From Paragyromitra xinjiangensis (Eukaryota > Ascomycota > Pezizomycetes > Pezizales > Discinaceae): 64,000 nucleotides of DNA. Positions within the stretch are counted from its first letter, which is position 1, and every line of letters starts with the position of its first letter. The notes under the pieces are model-generated. The model searched no databases. It saw only the letters and a list, made by a program, of their open reading frames with translations, and had not been told where the DNA came from. Positions 23,621 through 36,552 of the stretch are shown here, one piece after another. The DNA lies in NCBI GenBank assembly GCA_038503065.1, contig JBCAMK010000013.1:62001-126000 (forward strand), read 5' to 3'. The position numbers and the translations under genes are program-made.

Positions 23621-25477
23621 CCTCTGTTGCTGAGATAGTATCCTAGATGCCCTATCTTGACAGCGGTCCGTATTTTTTCAGCCTCTACGGCAGGTATAGG
23701 AGCTAAGGTCGACTCGGGATCACGCATTAAGAATGCTTCAACCAGAGCTAGAGGGCTGCTATATGTTCATCCTATTCCCCCCGGGTGATGTAAAGGGGTT
23801 AAGATGGGAGCTAGTGGCTGGAAATTTCGTTGATGCCCTAGCACTACTAATGGGAGACAGGTTTGAGATACTACTATGATATTAGTTTTTTTGGGTGTTG
23901 GACTCCGGGTGTCCAGGAAGGGGAAGTCGGAAACCTATTCGCATCTCCAAGTTTAATGTTTTACCTCTGGCTCAGGCTCATATTAGTCTTGGTTTCCCTG
24001 GCTAGTATTTTTTTTCTTTTGCTATGCTATTTTGCGAGGGCTTGTTGTACTGGGCGAGCACCCTATACATTCGGTACAGATATTACCTGAAGTTTAGGTT
24101 TTGGCTTCCACTATTATTAGATATATGTATCTATAGCTGCCGGGATGTGAGGCTGGCCGTTTTTCACGGTGAATATGCCCTAATCAGTGCATTAACAGGC
24201 GGTACTATATGTGACCCGTGGTACCTCAGCCACTGCTACCTGCCTCTGGATATGGTCTATAGCCTCTCCAAAAGCTAGTGGTTAAACCTATTTCAGACTA
24301 CACCGTACCGGTATGTATTTTATCAGCTGAGACTTATCTTACGATACTATATGGTATATACACAACCTAGACAGATGCATGTATGTTCATGATGTGGTTT
24401 CAGGTAGCGGGGCCTGCCTTGGAACACCGATCCATAGGTTAAAAATTTATTTTGGACCAAGAAATGAAAATGAAAATGAAAATACCGGCTATGTGTTAAT
24501 AGATCTCTACCATCTTGGTTACTTAATCCCATTTTACGAGATTTTTCTCATGGCTACATGTAACTACTAGCATTGATGTTTTGGCAAATTCCCAAAATAG
24601 ATGGTGCTTGGGCCCCAGTTGCTATGGGAGAATTGCGGCGCTCAAAACTTAACGCTTAGCAATGCACATACAGCGTATGGCGGACAGGGTATCGTTTGGC
24701 TGAGGGACACCCCTACCCAGTGTCGATACGAGCCTCCTCTAATCGCTTTGGGCGGTTGTATTTTATTGTTACCCTTGCAGGCCGTATTTTTATTAGAATA
24801 GGCAATAACTCGACCACTGCCACCAGAACTGCTTCTCACAGTAGACGATAAGTGTGTATTAGGGGACAATTGCGAGTACAGCCGCAAAAAAATGGAATGG
24901 CTGCACTCTACTAAATATAAGCTGTAAAACGGAAACAATTGCAAAGGAATCGTTCCACAGCAAGAAATATTTTTGTATATCAAAGGCCTGGGGCTTAAAG
25001 CACTTCGGCTATATATCACTAGCCGTTTCTAAATCGTTACCCTTGGTCAATTTACCACAAGGGCCTGGGGGCAGGGGAGGGGTATGGTGACGATTTTGGT
25101 GTTGGGACGTCTGTGCACAGTGCGACACAGAGCGTCCTACAGACTCACCTTTCTTGCTTTCTGGTGCATGTCTTAGGAGAACATAAGTCTCGCACAATCT
25201 ATATGATGATTTCACATGATGGATAAGGGTTGCCCCTGCATTTTCTTTATGCCATGTTTTAAATCCGAGATGTAAGCCACTTAGAGGATCAAATGGGTGG
25301 AACTTCGATCCGTGAGAACCGAGATCTTGGGGCGGATCGATTAGGAGTGTAGGTTAGGAGGTTGAAAAGCATTCTCACTCCCCTTCAGCTTCTTACCCAC
25401 GCAATGCGAAGTAAAATCTTCCCCACACCAAGGCCAACACCACTTTAGCGCTGCTGGACCACGCTACAACGCCTAAA

Positions 25478-27138
25478 ATGAGTTCCGGCTTTCCCAAGGA
25501 GACCAGCGCTCATTTCTCGACTTATGCACCTGAAACCACCAGTCATCAATTAGGCGTTCTGGCCATCACGTTAACATCTATAGTATTTGTGGTGGTTTCA
25601 TCACGGGTCTATAGCCGGGCGATACTATTGGGATTCATGGGGGCGGATGATTATTGCATCTTACTAGCAACCGTAAGTACAACTGCCACGGTCTTTCGAC
25701 TCGATTTTGGGTTCAGAAGATAATAGGTCGTGGTGTCGCGTTTTAGGTTACGGCGATAGGATTGGCAGTGTCGTGTTACCTAAGTAAGTATGATTTCTTA
25801 GGTGTGGGATGTACCAAAATCTGATTTTTTTTTTTGCTGGGTTGAGGTGTGACCTACGGTCTCGGGAAACATTTCTCGGATACCTCAGCGAACAATGTTC
25901 TTCGAATAACGAAAGTGAGTTTCAAAGCCTGGAGATAATAGTCTTTGGTAGCTTGGTTAGATAGGGCCTAACCCAGGCGATCAGCTTGCGTACATCATAC
26001 AACTTCTCTACATTGCATCTTTAGGTTTTACGAAGGCATCCCTCAACCTGCTTCTAGTACGTCTATCTCTTTCGATAAGGGTGCTATATTTAAATCGGAT
26101 AATCTTTGGGCTCACAACGGCACTCTCCGTATCTGCTCTTTTCGCTTCTGCCTTCGGTTGTACCCCACCATCATATTCCTGGACTCGACTTGATCCAATG
26201 ACAAATTCAAAAGGGAAATGTTTGAAGTTTTCCGCTTTACAATATTCAATACAGGCTTTCGGCATTGCGACTGATTTTATCGTGTGGCTATTGCTCCTGA
26301 AGTTAATCTTCCAGGTTCGACTATCGCACAAACAAAAGCTGGGGATGTATATTGTGTTCCTTATTGGTGGCTTGTAAGAAACCTGCTCCGGATATATGAC
26401 ATTAATGACTAGTGATTGCATCAGGGAAAATAGATATAGGGAGTTCTAACTAACATATTGGATTAGGGTTCCTACAGCAGCGGTTATGCGCTTGGTCATT
26501 TTATTACGGATGGCAGCCGCAAAAGGTGATATTATGGCAGATATTCCACGTAAGTGATGGTAGAATCAATGTTAAAGTATATGGCTGACGTAAAGCTAGG
26601 GGTGACTATTGATCTAACCGCTTGGTCGATGTAAGCAGCCTCAATCACCAATTCAAAATCAGAGGCTTGTGAGGTTAGTTCTAATGAAGCTGCTGTTGCG
26701 CGCAGTGTTGAGGTGACCATAGCAATTATTTGCGGCTCCATTCTTGTTACACAACCACTTCTTAAAAAGTTTAGGTCTTTTATCCTAAGTACCGTATGCG
26801 TCGAAAACGGCCTTCAGCAAGAAACTGGTCACCATGGGTTGGATTTTCCTAGGAATGGGAAAAATTCAATTCCACTTGATTCCGCGGCACACCTTAATTT
26901 TATCTCCACGGAAAGACTTACATCGGCGAGGGTTATGAAGGTAACTGAAATTGATAAAGGGGCCTGTCTTTCTTCAATTGCAAGCGACAGGGGAAACCTC
27001 CCAGAGCCCAAGCTCGGTTGTGATCTTGGCAGCACCACCATGCAAGAGGGAGGGCGCGCCCCGACCCTAAAGAATAGGTGCAAATGGAACTCCGATAAAG
27101 TAGTGAAACTCTACAAGCATTTGTATGTCATTGCCTAA
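25478..27138 (+). CDS. PTH11/rhodopsin-domain type integral membrane protein
   Basis: Fungal plasma-membrane protein of the large 'rhodopsin domain' (PTH11-related) family. Seven exons give 428 residues: 25478-25672, 25747-25783, 25847-25914, 25961-26373, 26467-26549, 26600-26630, 26679-27138. Signatures in order: SRVYSR...GFMGADDYCILLAT, VTYGLGKH, the YIASLGFTKASLNLLLVRLS helix, the FGCTPPSYSW...GKCLKFSALQ extracellular loop with its two conserved Cys, TDFIVWLLLLKLIFQVRLS, HKQKLGMYIVFLIGG, and VTIAIICGSI before a soluble tail. Introns are 46-93 nt. Exons 2, 3 and 6 are only 31-68 nt, so the gene looks broken unless spliced. Acceptor choice at 25960 is the least certain join. Role is probably signal perception at the cell surface, by family analogy. 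Confidence 0.75.
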
Positions 27139-28368
27139 GATGCTAGAAACTCCTACGTGATGTGATCTCTGATTGGTTAGCAAGCAAATTTCTTGATAAT
27201 TATAATCTTTGCTGATAGTTTACTAATGCTCTTCTATAGGAAAGCTGTTATCGGGACGACGAGGATCATCACTAGTTCAGCTATATATCGAGATGATAGT
27301 GGTCTTTTGCCTCATAAGATCAAGCTGACAACTATTAGACTTCGAAGTTAGTCTGTAGTCTGCAACAGCCATTCCTGCGATTCTTGTCTTTGTACCAAAA
27401 ATGAGTTGTTCAGGCTTGCAGACAACGATAGCACGACAGAAAAAAAAAATAGCTCGATACATAAGCAAGTAGCTATATGCGTGTGTAACTAGATTTGCCA
27501 TATATGAACTGAGGCCTTAGTGTAAAGTGGAGTATGTATTTTTCCGAATTAACTCATCTCACTTCTCGCGATCGTTTGGGTGGAAAGCCTTAGGGATGCT
27601 CCTCCCATTTCCGGATACAGTGTATGACTATCCATCACTAGAAGCAGTCCCGTTTTTGTTATTGTGCAGCTGCTCGCGTGCGAGTTGAAGAAACTATTTT
27701 TAGCTACGCATTCCTATGGGCGAAGGGGCATTGGAAACGATTTACCCCTGCCCTTAGTATTCGCTTTCATCCATGCTACAACTCTGTTTAGGTATCTGGA
27801 GAAGAATTGCACGTACATAGTAGCCTATATTTGCAGATTGCCGTTCACGCTAAGTTTCACTGCAGCGATGGGCTGGAAGCCTGAGGTCGGCCCCAGAGCT
27901 CGAACCGTTCTGCAGCCAGCTACAGTACTTAAGCTTGTGACAGCATGTTGATGGTATTTCTGCGACCGTAAAATATGACACTGTAGTTGGCGCAAGCGAT
28001 TACTTGCCAGTGTTGATAGTCTTCTACTTTGAGGGCCCCTGTGATAGCTATTGGAAAACTGAAGTAATACATTGGTACCGGAAGCAGGTTTTAAATAATA
28101 ATACAGGCTTGGCAAAGCAACCATATACATCTGCTTTGGATAGAGTAGGACGCGAACAGTTATAACACTATACTCGAGTGCACTCTGATTGCGAAATATC
28201 TACTCACCGTTGCCTCTATAAGTTCTGTCAATCTACAGCTTTGATTTTCATTATTTATCAGCCTGCTTACCATTATTCGAGCACTACTATTGCCAAACAA
28301 CTCCTCAAATCAGTTCTAAGAAAGTAAAATTACGCAAAAGCGAATTAAGCATGACTCTTTGCAATATG
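27139..28368. other. Intergenic, 1.23 kb
   Basis: No supported gene; short frames only. Its end is the promoter of the small secreted protein gene. Confidence 0.55.
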
Positions 28369-28633
28369 AGAACCATGATTCTCTTCCTTTCGAGCCTCTT
28401 TTTCGTGGCAGTCATTGCGGCACCCCTCGCACTTCCACGCCCGCAAGAATCTGAGCCGCCGCGGTGCAGAACTCAACTCAACTACCTCCTTTGCCTTGAA
28501 ACGTGTGTCCTACCAGGCACAGTTGAATGCCCGGATCGCTGTTGTAAGTACTCTGACGTATCACTATCATGGTTTTCCGAGCTGAATATTTATGATAGCT
28601 GTAATTGCCTGCACCGGAGTCATCGGACTCTAG
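28369..28633 (+). CDS. Small Cys-rich secreted protein, 69 aa (effector candidate)
   Basis: Two exons, 28369-28543 and 28599-28633, with a 55-nt GTAAGT...TAG intron. The product starts MRTMILFLSSLFFVAVIAA, a clear signal peptide with cleavage near residue 19-20, followed by a mature part of about 50 residues holding six Cys (RC, LC, TC, EC, RC, AC), enough for three disulphides. It ends IACTGVIGL. An in-frame Met six codons upstream (28351) is possible but would weaken the signal peptide. Without splicing the frame runs on to 28683, but that reading adds a second Cys cluster after a basic, unlike region, so I favour splicing. No family recognised; size and Cys content match fungal effectors or antimicrobial peptides, which is inference. 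Confidence 0.6.
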
Positions 28634-29322
28634 ATGGGGACAAATATGGGTTTACCGACACAGAAGATGGGATTTTGCGATAGTAGAGGATCCGGAAGGA
28701 GGGTGGAGATTGGGTGCTAAAAGACCGACTGTTTTCTGCGTTTTATCGGAATCTTTCCCACATACTAGCTAGTAGATGTACTTTACTCCTGAAGTTGGTT
28801 AGAATGCTTTAAGAGAGACATTAGGCTTTATGGAACCAAAAATTTAAATCTAGAAGCCGCGTACTCGTTTGGGAATAGAAAATTATAAAAAATAGGGTAG
28901 TATTTCCGTAGCTGCCGGAAAGCTAGCCATTTTTTAGTGACTGAAAGTTGTTTACCGTAAATCACATGTTGTTTGAACTAACAATATTTAAGTATACAAT
29001 AATTTGAATACAGTCTAATACAAACAACTAGTAGTTAACCACCATATGGCGATATCGTTTTACACACCTCAATTTAGACACTCTCATAGTTGAATTCCTT
29101 CAAACTACGTTTCTAGCGCCTATTTCAGGCCCTGCCGGTTATATACTGCTCTTGTAACCATGTGTCTAATACCTAACTATATAAGTATGTAGTGGTAGCA
29201 GGTTGCATAAATCACAGTATCACGGGAGATTCACTAACTTTACACTAGATCCGGTAACCGGTAACAGTATAACATAGTTACTCTATGATATAGACAGCAT
29301 GGGGCCGGTATCCCCTATCCTA
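28634..29322. other. Intergenic, 0.69 kb
   Basis: AT-rich spacer between converging genes; nothing else seen. Confidence 0.6.
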
Positions 29323-31873
29323 CTACAACTCATCCACTAGCCCCTCCCAAACCCTAACTCTCTTCACCCCTCCCTCAACTACCTCTAGCGGTGCAACAAA
29401 AGTCATTTGGCTCCATGAAAACAACGTATTCCTTCCACCATACACAAAGACCTCAAATCTCCCTTTAAATACGCCCTCTACCCAGACCCGACTCCCACCA
29501 ATCACGTCCGTTCGGATAATTATCTCCCCACCTTGGCTCTGTTTCGGCAGTGGGACGTAGACGGGGTCATGGGTGGATGAAGTCACGTTAGTCCAGATAC
29601 GCCCTGGATGCCCCGGGTCATAGCCATCTGCTTGGTCGATACTTCGAAGCGGATACTCAAACCCATCGGCAGTGAAAATGAGGGTACCGCTATCGGATAA
29701 GAAAAGCTCGATTCCGTCGCGTGAAGAGGAAAGGCGCCAGGGCACGGATGAGTATGATATCGCCATGGTGTAGTTCATACCCTTACTGCCCATACCAATT
29801 CTCCTACCCGAGGTCGCTGATCCTCGGGGGTATGGTTTCCAGTCAACTAATAATCCTTTATCGCTACTGCCAAACATAGCCTCGATAGCACGATCAAGGT
29901 TCTGTCTAGGGGCGCTTGCTGAGAGAAGAGCTCTCGATGCTGTAAGTGTCGCTACGTCCAACTTCGGTCCGCGGGCGCCTGACCAAGCTCTTGCACCCAC
30001 TGTTGGGATCCCATCACGAATACAGTAGAACGCCTCCAATTGGGTCGTAGAATCAGGACCATTGTCATTCCAAGTAGCCATGATTGCACCTTTATTGAAC
30101 TTGCTATTAGTAGGTAACTGCATGGTTATGTTGAATGGATTATAAAGACTTGGCTCCCACTGCCACCCGTCCACACCCGCAAAGTTAAGCACCCGTTCAT
30201 TATTGAAGTACTGTGGATATGGCGCTGGTAGAATAGGCGTGTGATCGTTCTTAAGACCTGTATATGCCCACCAATCTTCCGAATTGATAACCTGATACCC
30301 GTCTTTCTCAAGCTGGACAGGATCCGATTCCCCGTACTGCCAGTGCTGCGTGATGATATCTTTCGAGATGACAGAACTATTCGACGGCTCCCAAGTACCC
30401 CAAATCCTAGACCGTTTCCCGGAGCTAGCATAGACAAACTCCGAAAGCTCGTTGACAAAGCTTATGTAAACATCCGCGAGACTCGCATCATACTCGTCTG
30501 CTCCAATATGAACTTCTTTCGTGTGGAACCACGGTAGAAACTCTTCCCATATTGCCTTCACGGTTGGGATTGTCTCTGGGTGAGTTAGATTCAACAAGTC
30601 TACTTTCCGCGCGAGTGCAAGTTGTGGTTTCCATTTAGTGATTGCTAAAGCGTGGCCAGGAGCTTCGATCTCTGGGATGACTGTGATTCCACGGGCTGCG
30701 CAATGGCGTTGTATAGAGTCGAACTCCTCGCGCGTGTGGGATTCGTTTCGTCGTTGGACAAGTGGGAGGAGGGTGGTGTTGTTTGAAGGAAGGAGGGAGA
30801 ATTGGGAGTATATGTTCTGCCAGGTTGAGTTGCGGCCGCGGTTGAGGGGGTAGTTGTCGGAGGCGTGATAGTGGAATTCTGACATCCGAAACCTAGAGTG
30901 TGTTAGTGAGTTGGTTTTGGAGGTGTTTTTAAAAGGGGTAGGACCATGATGCGTAGGTGCAGAGCTCTTTGAGGAACTATTAGTTGTAAGTATATATTTG
31001 ACAAAATTATATGAACAGCAAAAACACAGGCACTAGGTGTATAATATGCTTGATAAATTTCTGGTAACTCAAGAAATAACAGCACAGCTCAATTGGGGGC
31101 TATTCTGCGGAAATAATTACGTATGGATGGATGTTCTACTGGGGGGTGCTGCATTGCCGGTCTCCAAGGATGGTTTCCCCAGAATTCATTGAGACCATAG
31201 TAGAGCTATGGTCAAAAGTACTACTCTGGGTAATAACAGCTTGGTTTCACACTCACACCGACAAACACCACAAAACCGAAATAAGACTTACATCCGCAGA
31301 ATACCATTTTCTCCCAGCATCCAGCAAAAACCCTCTCGTCGGATACGCCGGTGAATCCTTCACTCTCCCAGTCTTCAAACCCACCTCTTCCGACCCATTG
31401 GCTCTAGCCAACACCAATTCCTGCAGCAGCGTTCGCGTCCCCCACCATATCCCCCTCGCACCCGCACCCGCTATATGGACGAGGTCTTTCCCAATCTCAA
31501 TGGTATACCCCTCTGATGTCTTGACGCCGCTTTCGTAAGTATACTGCTCTGGGTTCGGGTCTAGACTTAGGTATATCCCCAGCCTTGGGATTTCCTCAAC
31601 TAGCTCAACGCAGATATGTTTGAGCTTCGGGAATGTAGATTCCAGATCGCGAGCGAAAGTGTTTGCAAATTCCAATGCCGATGGCGGAATAAGGGTAAGT
31701 CCATCCGTGTCGCGAATACTGGCTACCGAGGCCTGGAGGTAGATTTTTGTGTGCTGTTTTGGGGAGAAGGTGTAGGTGCCGGGTTGGGCATCGTAGGTCC
31801 AATCAGTGGGTGGGAGCGTGGTGTATGCGTGGCAGACCCACGGTAAGAGTAGGAACGGCAAAAGGGAAAACAT
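29323..31873 (-). CDS. Secreted GH20 beta-hexosaminidase / lacto-N-biosidase-like enzyme
   Basis: Glycoside hydrolase family 20 uses substrate-assisted catalysis to release N-acetylhexosamine units. Exons 31873-31292, 30976-30945 and 30892-29323 give 727 residues. Signal peptide MFSLLPFLLLPWVCHA, then the GH20b domain ending GARGIWWGTRTLLQEL, then the barrel: YPTRGFLLDAGRKWYSADFL, MSEFHYHASDN, VIPEIEAPGHALA, and the catalytic pair Asp337-Glu338 in HIGADEYD. The GADEYD form with a C-terminal beta-rich extension is closer to lacto-N-biosidase-type members than to chitobiases, so it may act on glycoprotein or plant/animal glycans. The 32-nt middle exon carries FLKELCTYASW and restores the family pattern; the first intron is 315 nt, long for this window. 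An upstream in-frame Met (31942 region) would displace the signal peptide. Confidence 0.85.
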
Positions 31874-32378
31874 TTCTGTCACGGCGTTCGAGAGGAGAGA
31901 ACTACTCCGAGATAGTGATATAATAGAGTGCGAAGTTTGCAATTGCAGATGGAGGGTACTAGCACAGCGAGTCTACATGGATTTATCACGGGGTGTATAT
32001 TGACGATACGCATATGCAACCCGTATATTTCTTGGTTTAAAATGTAACTGCATCAGCAATTGCTTTGAGTAAACATCCGTTGGTGTTGAATGTGTTCATA
32101 GGTCTGTCGGATCAAGTTGTTGTTGATCACTTTCCTCTGTCTCGGCCAAGGTTCTTCTTCCGGAAGGCAATTGCGGTCCTTGCAGATCTGTAAAGTACGC
32201 CGGGGATATTACAGTTATTAATGCTATCTTCTAATCTTGTAAAGCGGTGAAGAAAGGCATACCCAATTGGTGATTCAACAAAGACATGGGTTAGACATAT
32301 TCTAATCTACTATTCCACAATGGTATCTAACTTAAGCAATTCAAACATTTCCGAATACCACGATTCTAGGACTTCCTA
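31874..32378. other. Intergenic, 0.5 kb
   Basis: Promoter side of the GH20 gene and 3' side of the NUDIX gene; no further feature seen. Confidence 0.6.
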
Positions 32379-32969
32379 CTAAAGAGACAAAGTCTTCGCC
32401 AATCCAATCTCCCCCTTCCTAATCTTGAAAGCCTCCACGATCGTATCCCTCTGCTTTTCAGCCGTGATATGCAGCCCAGCAGCCTCCAACGCGTCCTCCC
32501 CCTCTACCCACATCCACCCATCGTGTTCACTTGGCTCCAATACCACCGCTTCCCCCTCCTCCGCAATCTCAACCTCGAAATTCCACTTCCTCCAGAGCCT
32601 GCCGCTCCGACCCTCAAATTCAACCCACCCGTAACACCGGTTGATCTTCGTCACCGTCAGCCCAGTCTCTTCCTTCACTTCCCGAACAACCGCATCGAGT
32701 AGTGTCGCATCTTGTGGCGGTGCCTCAACACCGCCTCCTGGAACTTCCCAGCACCCAGGGAAAGCTTGTTCGCCCTTGGCGCGACGGATCAGTAGGAGCG
32801 AAGTAGAGGATGGCGCGAGGAAGATGAAGGCCCCAACTGCAGCGGAGGTAATATGCGGATGCAGACGGATAAGCTCGGGGAGGGGCAGCGCGAGCTCATG
32901 GAGGGAGGATGGGTAGGTTGCACCCGTCGCGGTTGTGTAGACCATTGTTTGGCCTTCGCTAGTTGCCAT
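32379..32969 (-). CDS. NUDIX hydrolase
   Basis: Intracellular pyrophosphohydrolase of the NUDIX superfamily, single exon, 196 residues. Core: SAAVGAFIFL, SLLLIRRAKGEQAFPGCWEVPGGGVE, then LLDAVVREVKEETGLTV and KWNFEVEI. The REVKEETGL end of the NUDIX box is canonical, so metal-binding Glu residues are present. The front half is unusual: between GGGVE and REV there are 13 residues instead of about 10 and the usual Gly-Glu pair is replaced by PPQD. This loop form is seen in some fungal NUDIX proteins as far as I recall. The substrate (nucleoside diphosphate derivative, capped RNA or other) cannot be told. Start at 32969 is the first Met and gives normal family length. Confidence 0.85.
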   Translation of the reverse strand: MATSEGQTMVYTTATGATYPSSLHELALPLPELIRLHPHITSAAVGAFIFLAPSSTSLLLIRRAKGEQAFPGCWEVPGGGVEAPPQDATLLDAVVREVKEETGLTVTKINRCYGWVEFEGRSGRLWRKWNFEVEIAEEGEAVVLEPSEHDGWMWVEGEDALEAAGLHITAEKQRDTIVEAFKIRKGEIGLAKTLSL

Positions 32970-34470
32970 GGGATAGGGTTGACGACGAATGTATTTAAAT
33001 GTTAAGCTTGGGGAACCGGTAAGGAAAGCTTTGCTACTTTATATCACTCTAGATGAGGCTTAGAAAATGAGCCCTGTGAGGCAAACTCTAGAATTGAGTC
33101 AATGAGATGATATACGTGATTCACCGGTGATTCATAACTCTTGCTCGATACGAAGAGGATGGCTGAGCAGGTACATACATCTAATCTAATCTGATCAGTC
33201 ATCTAATCTAATCGTCACGTAAGATCACTCGCAACACCTGGCGATTCGAATCCTCGGAATGGTCCAGGTACTGATCACAACAAAATAGACTAAGAGAAAG
33301 TCAGATGAGCATTCGCCGACTCCCATTTGCAATTTAGGACCCTCAAGCTCTCCTAAGACCGAGTTTAAGTCAGATATGAGGATGCTGACTTCGGAACGCT
33401 TTACATTCACTGCTGAATCGAAGAATCTGCGAGAAATTAGCAAACCAGTACCTGTCAAAAAAGGGGTTTGCTAATCAGCAATCTCAATCAACGCTTCATA
33501 CCGCGGATAACTCCCTCCCACATATCCACACTTTCAATCGAACTTACAGGGTATAGCCTTCAGAATTTCAAGAACAAACAAACCAAGAACCGAGGCCCCA
33601 CCATTCAAATTGGCCCACGCACCCCAGAACCACCGCTGATCACTAGTATAATTCAAAAGAGCTAACGGACTACCTAGTTCCAGAAACCCCAAAAGGGTAA
33701 ATTCTCCTTATGAATGCTGAAGCCTAACCAATATAGATGCAGGCGTCTCCTAGGATTAACATCGTATTCTGCAATTTGTGGGAGTGACGATCTGCTAGTT
33801 ATTGTCCGTTCGTGCAGTCTCGATCTTTACTGGGTACTCGGAAGGTAGCTTGTGGGTCAGGTGTGGAGAATTATATTGTCTTTAGGATCTCTCGTAAAGT
33901 GTTTTCTTAGTGTTGGGGTTTAAGAGGTCATGGCTCTAAGTTTCGGAAACATGGACTCGGCTGCTATCGCCGGCTGAGTATCCTGTGTAAATACTGTGGG
34001 CGGTTAAGATACACGTCGATAGTGCTAGGTACATGTATTTGTGTATCATGAATTGGTATGACTACTTAAAATTACCAACTAATTTTCAATACAAGAGAAA
34101 AAACCGAACTCCTAAACTTATCTCCGTCATGCAAGAACCTCTACTTATGCTAAAAACCAAATAACCAGAAAAAAGAAAAAAGACTACATCTCATCGTATA
34201 CATATATCGTTACCCCATCGTCTAAAAGAAATAATTGCACGCAAGAATAATGGAAACACTCGGGTTCACTGAGGACCCAGAAACCGCCCCCGTACAAATA
34301 GTTTCTATTAAGTGATTGGAGGAAAATGTTAGATCGGATTCAGGCCATAGGCCTAGAAAATGATTAGTAGCTCTCGATTAATTGGTGTTCGTTCGTCCAT
34401 TATACGTTTGTCGTGATCGTTAAATATGCGTCTTAGCTGATTTACTGTCGTTCCTCAACCTATTTTGTCA
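32970..34470. other. Intergenic, 1.5 kb
   Basis: No coding support. The short frames near 33.2-33.7 kb lack domain features. Confidence 0.55.
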
Positions 34471-36519
34471 TCACTTATACTCCTTTTCAATGTCAATAGC
34501 TATGATTAGTCCAAAAAATGTTACTATGATCTGTGCCAACCATCAGTAACAACCCCCGAAGTAAGGAATAGATAGTTCGATCTCACCGCCCCTACAAGAC
34601 CTGAAATAACCAGGACTTCCCTCCCACCAGATATGGCAACACCTCTCAATAGCCCTCGCTGCAATCTCCACCATCGGAACCCACCCACCATGCTACTGAG
34701 CAGAGCACACCCGGCCAATGATACTGCAAGTGGTTTGCCAAGAACATAAAATCCGAATGACGACGAGGGCGAGGGAGCATGGTTTATCACAGTAAGTTGA
34801 GCAGTAGCTGTCGCAAGCATAGCAAAAACCATTGCAGTTCGGTGGTATGCGAGGTAGGTTCTCTCGAGAGCTGTTCGGTCGTGATAACTTGTTAGCGTCT
34901 TATGGGTGTTGAGTGATAGCACTCAAAATGGGAGAACAATGTGGAAATGAACAAAAAATGAAAACAGGGAGGTTAAACGGGAAAAAAGAAACTAGAGTTG
35001 TTCTGCTACACTTGAAAAAACACAAAAGAAAAATGTCCGTGCTCAGTGGATGAAGACCCCCGGAGGTATTGGTACCATGGATGAGGGAAAAAGCCAAGCT
35101 TGTCCCAACTCGCTCACATGCAAAATAGTAAAATTTTTGGGTAGAAGCAGCATATTCGCCTAAATGCTATGGGCACAGTCTTTCTAAACGACCACGTGAG
35201 CTTGGGTTCGATCATTTCCGGTTTCAGTGGGCAGAAAGCTAGATGTCCTGTACGATCGCCCGGCCATGGTATCCGTCGTCTTGTCGGTAGATCGGGGCGT
35301 TGGTGCGGGACGCCGGAAGCACAGGGAGTGTGGCATGTGCCGAGATAGGAGGGAGTTGGATGGATGGATAAACGGATGGAAGACATGCGATGGAATGTGG
35401 TACGTGATATAGACGAAGCGTGGGGAAGAGAGGCGGATGCAGAAGGATATGTGCATATAGCCAACGAGTTTGGGATACGCCCGCACACGGGAGCGAGTCG
35501 TGTGTGACTGGTGGGATCCAGGTAGTAATCCGAGAGGGTTGAACAACAGTGTTGAGCGGAAATGCCCAGCCAAGCAGAAAGGGCAAGGGTTTGCTGGCCC
35601 TATCATTCCTGGAATTCTTAGGGACGGATTAACTGAAGGGAGCACAAGGCACCGAGCATAGCAGAGAAACATGCATCTATCTTGATGACGCGCATGCATA
35701 TTTCTTGCCTTGCAGCCTCCGAATAGAATAGGTGAGCCGGCAGTGAATGGATACATTTAGGAGTATGAATCACTACCAGCTCCCAGCTACCGGTCGTCGG
35801 CTCTGAAAGGTTGTGACCTCGAGCTGAGGGAAATATGAAAATTGAGGATAAACAAAGGAGGATAAAACAGAGGCGGAGCTGTATCCCAATTTGAAGTTGA
35901 TATCAAGAAGGCATGCGATCGTCGATTGTGTTTATTTCGAGAGACGAATCCATGAAGAGTGAAATGGCGGATTAATGCCATTGAGAGCTACTAGAATATC
36001 CGGAGAAAGTGGAGAAAGGAAAAGACAAATAGTAAAAAAAAAAACCCAGCGTATAGTAGAGGAGGGAGAAAAGGCAGGGTACAATTGAGGCTATTATTCA
36101 GGAGGGAAAAAGGAATGGGCAAAAATAGAAGTAATAATAGAGATGAAATATAGGTCCTACCCAGATGATCTCGTGCATCTTTGACATGAACGACAGCTGA
36201 AATATGGTTTCTCCAGAAAATCGAGAAACGGGAAGGGATGTGTTTAGGTAAATGGGTGGAGGAGGAAGTCTCGGAAGAACTTTTGTGATCTGGAGCTTCT
36301 GAGCCAGTAGTGATATCACCATCTCCGTGTGGGTGTGAATCTGATGTGGCCTGTCCTCCTTGCAGACCCTCGTCATCGTCGCCGCCGTCCTGACCGTGGG
36401 CCTGCAGTGTTTTTCCGGGACGGTCACCACTATATCTTTTCAGCTCAGTTGCATCCAATTCGTCTGATTCAGCAGAGAAAACAGAAGTAATTGAACGGGT
36501 TATAGAGAGGTTCTGCTGT

Positions 36520-36552
<33 letters not shown>

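Larger units (their letters stand above)
15360..25477. other. Gene desert, 10.1 kb
   Basis: No intact gene is supported. It holds a 12-bp tandem repeat (20087-20146), a GAAAAT-type microsatellite near 24462-24482 and weak retroelement traces around 23.4-23.6 kb. Many short frames exist on both strands without domain features; the one at 16628-16894 (minus) is the least random-looking but remains unidentified. Confidence 0.55.

Noticed and set aside
33236..33260. GATTCGAATC as a tRNA T loop
   Set aside because: The flanks cannot pair into a five-base T stem and no anticodon arm is nearby.
35114..35756. Overlapping minus-strand frames inside the long DUF202 intron
   Set aside because: Several frames compete, none has a recognisable domain, and flanking exons join in frame across them.
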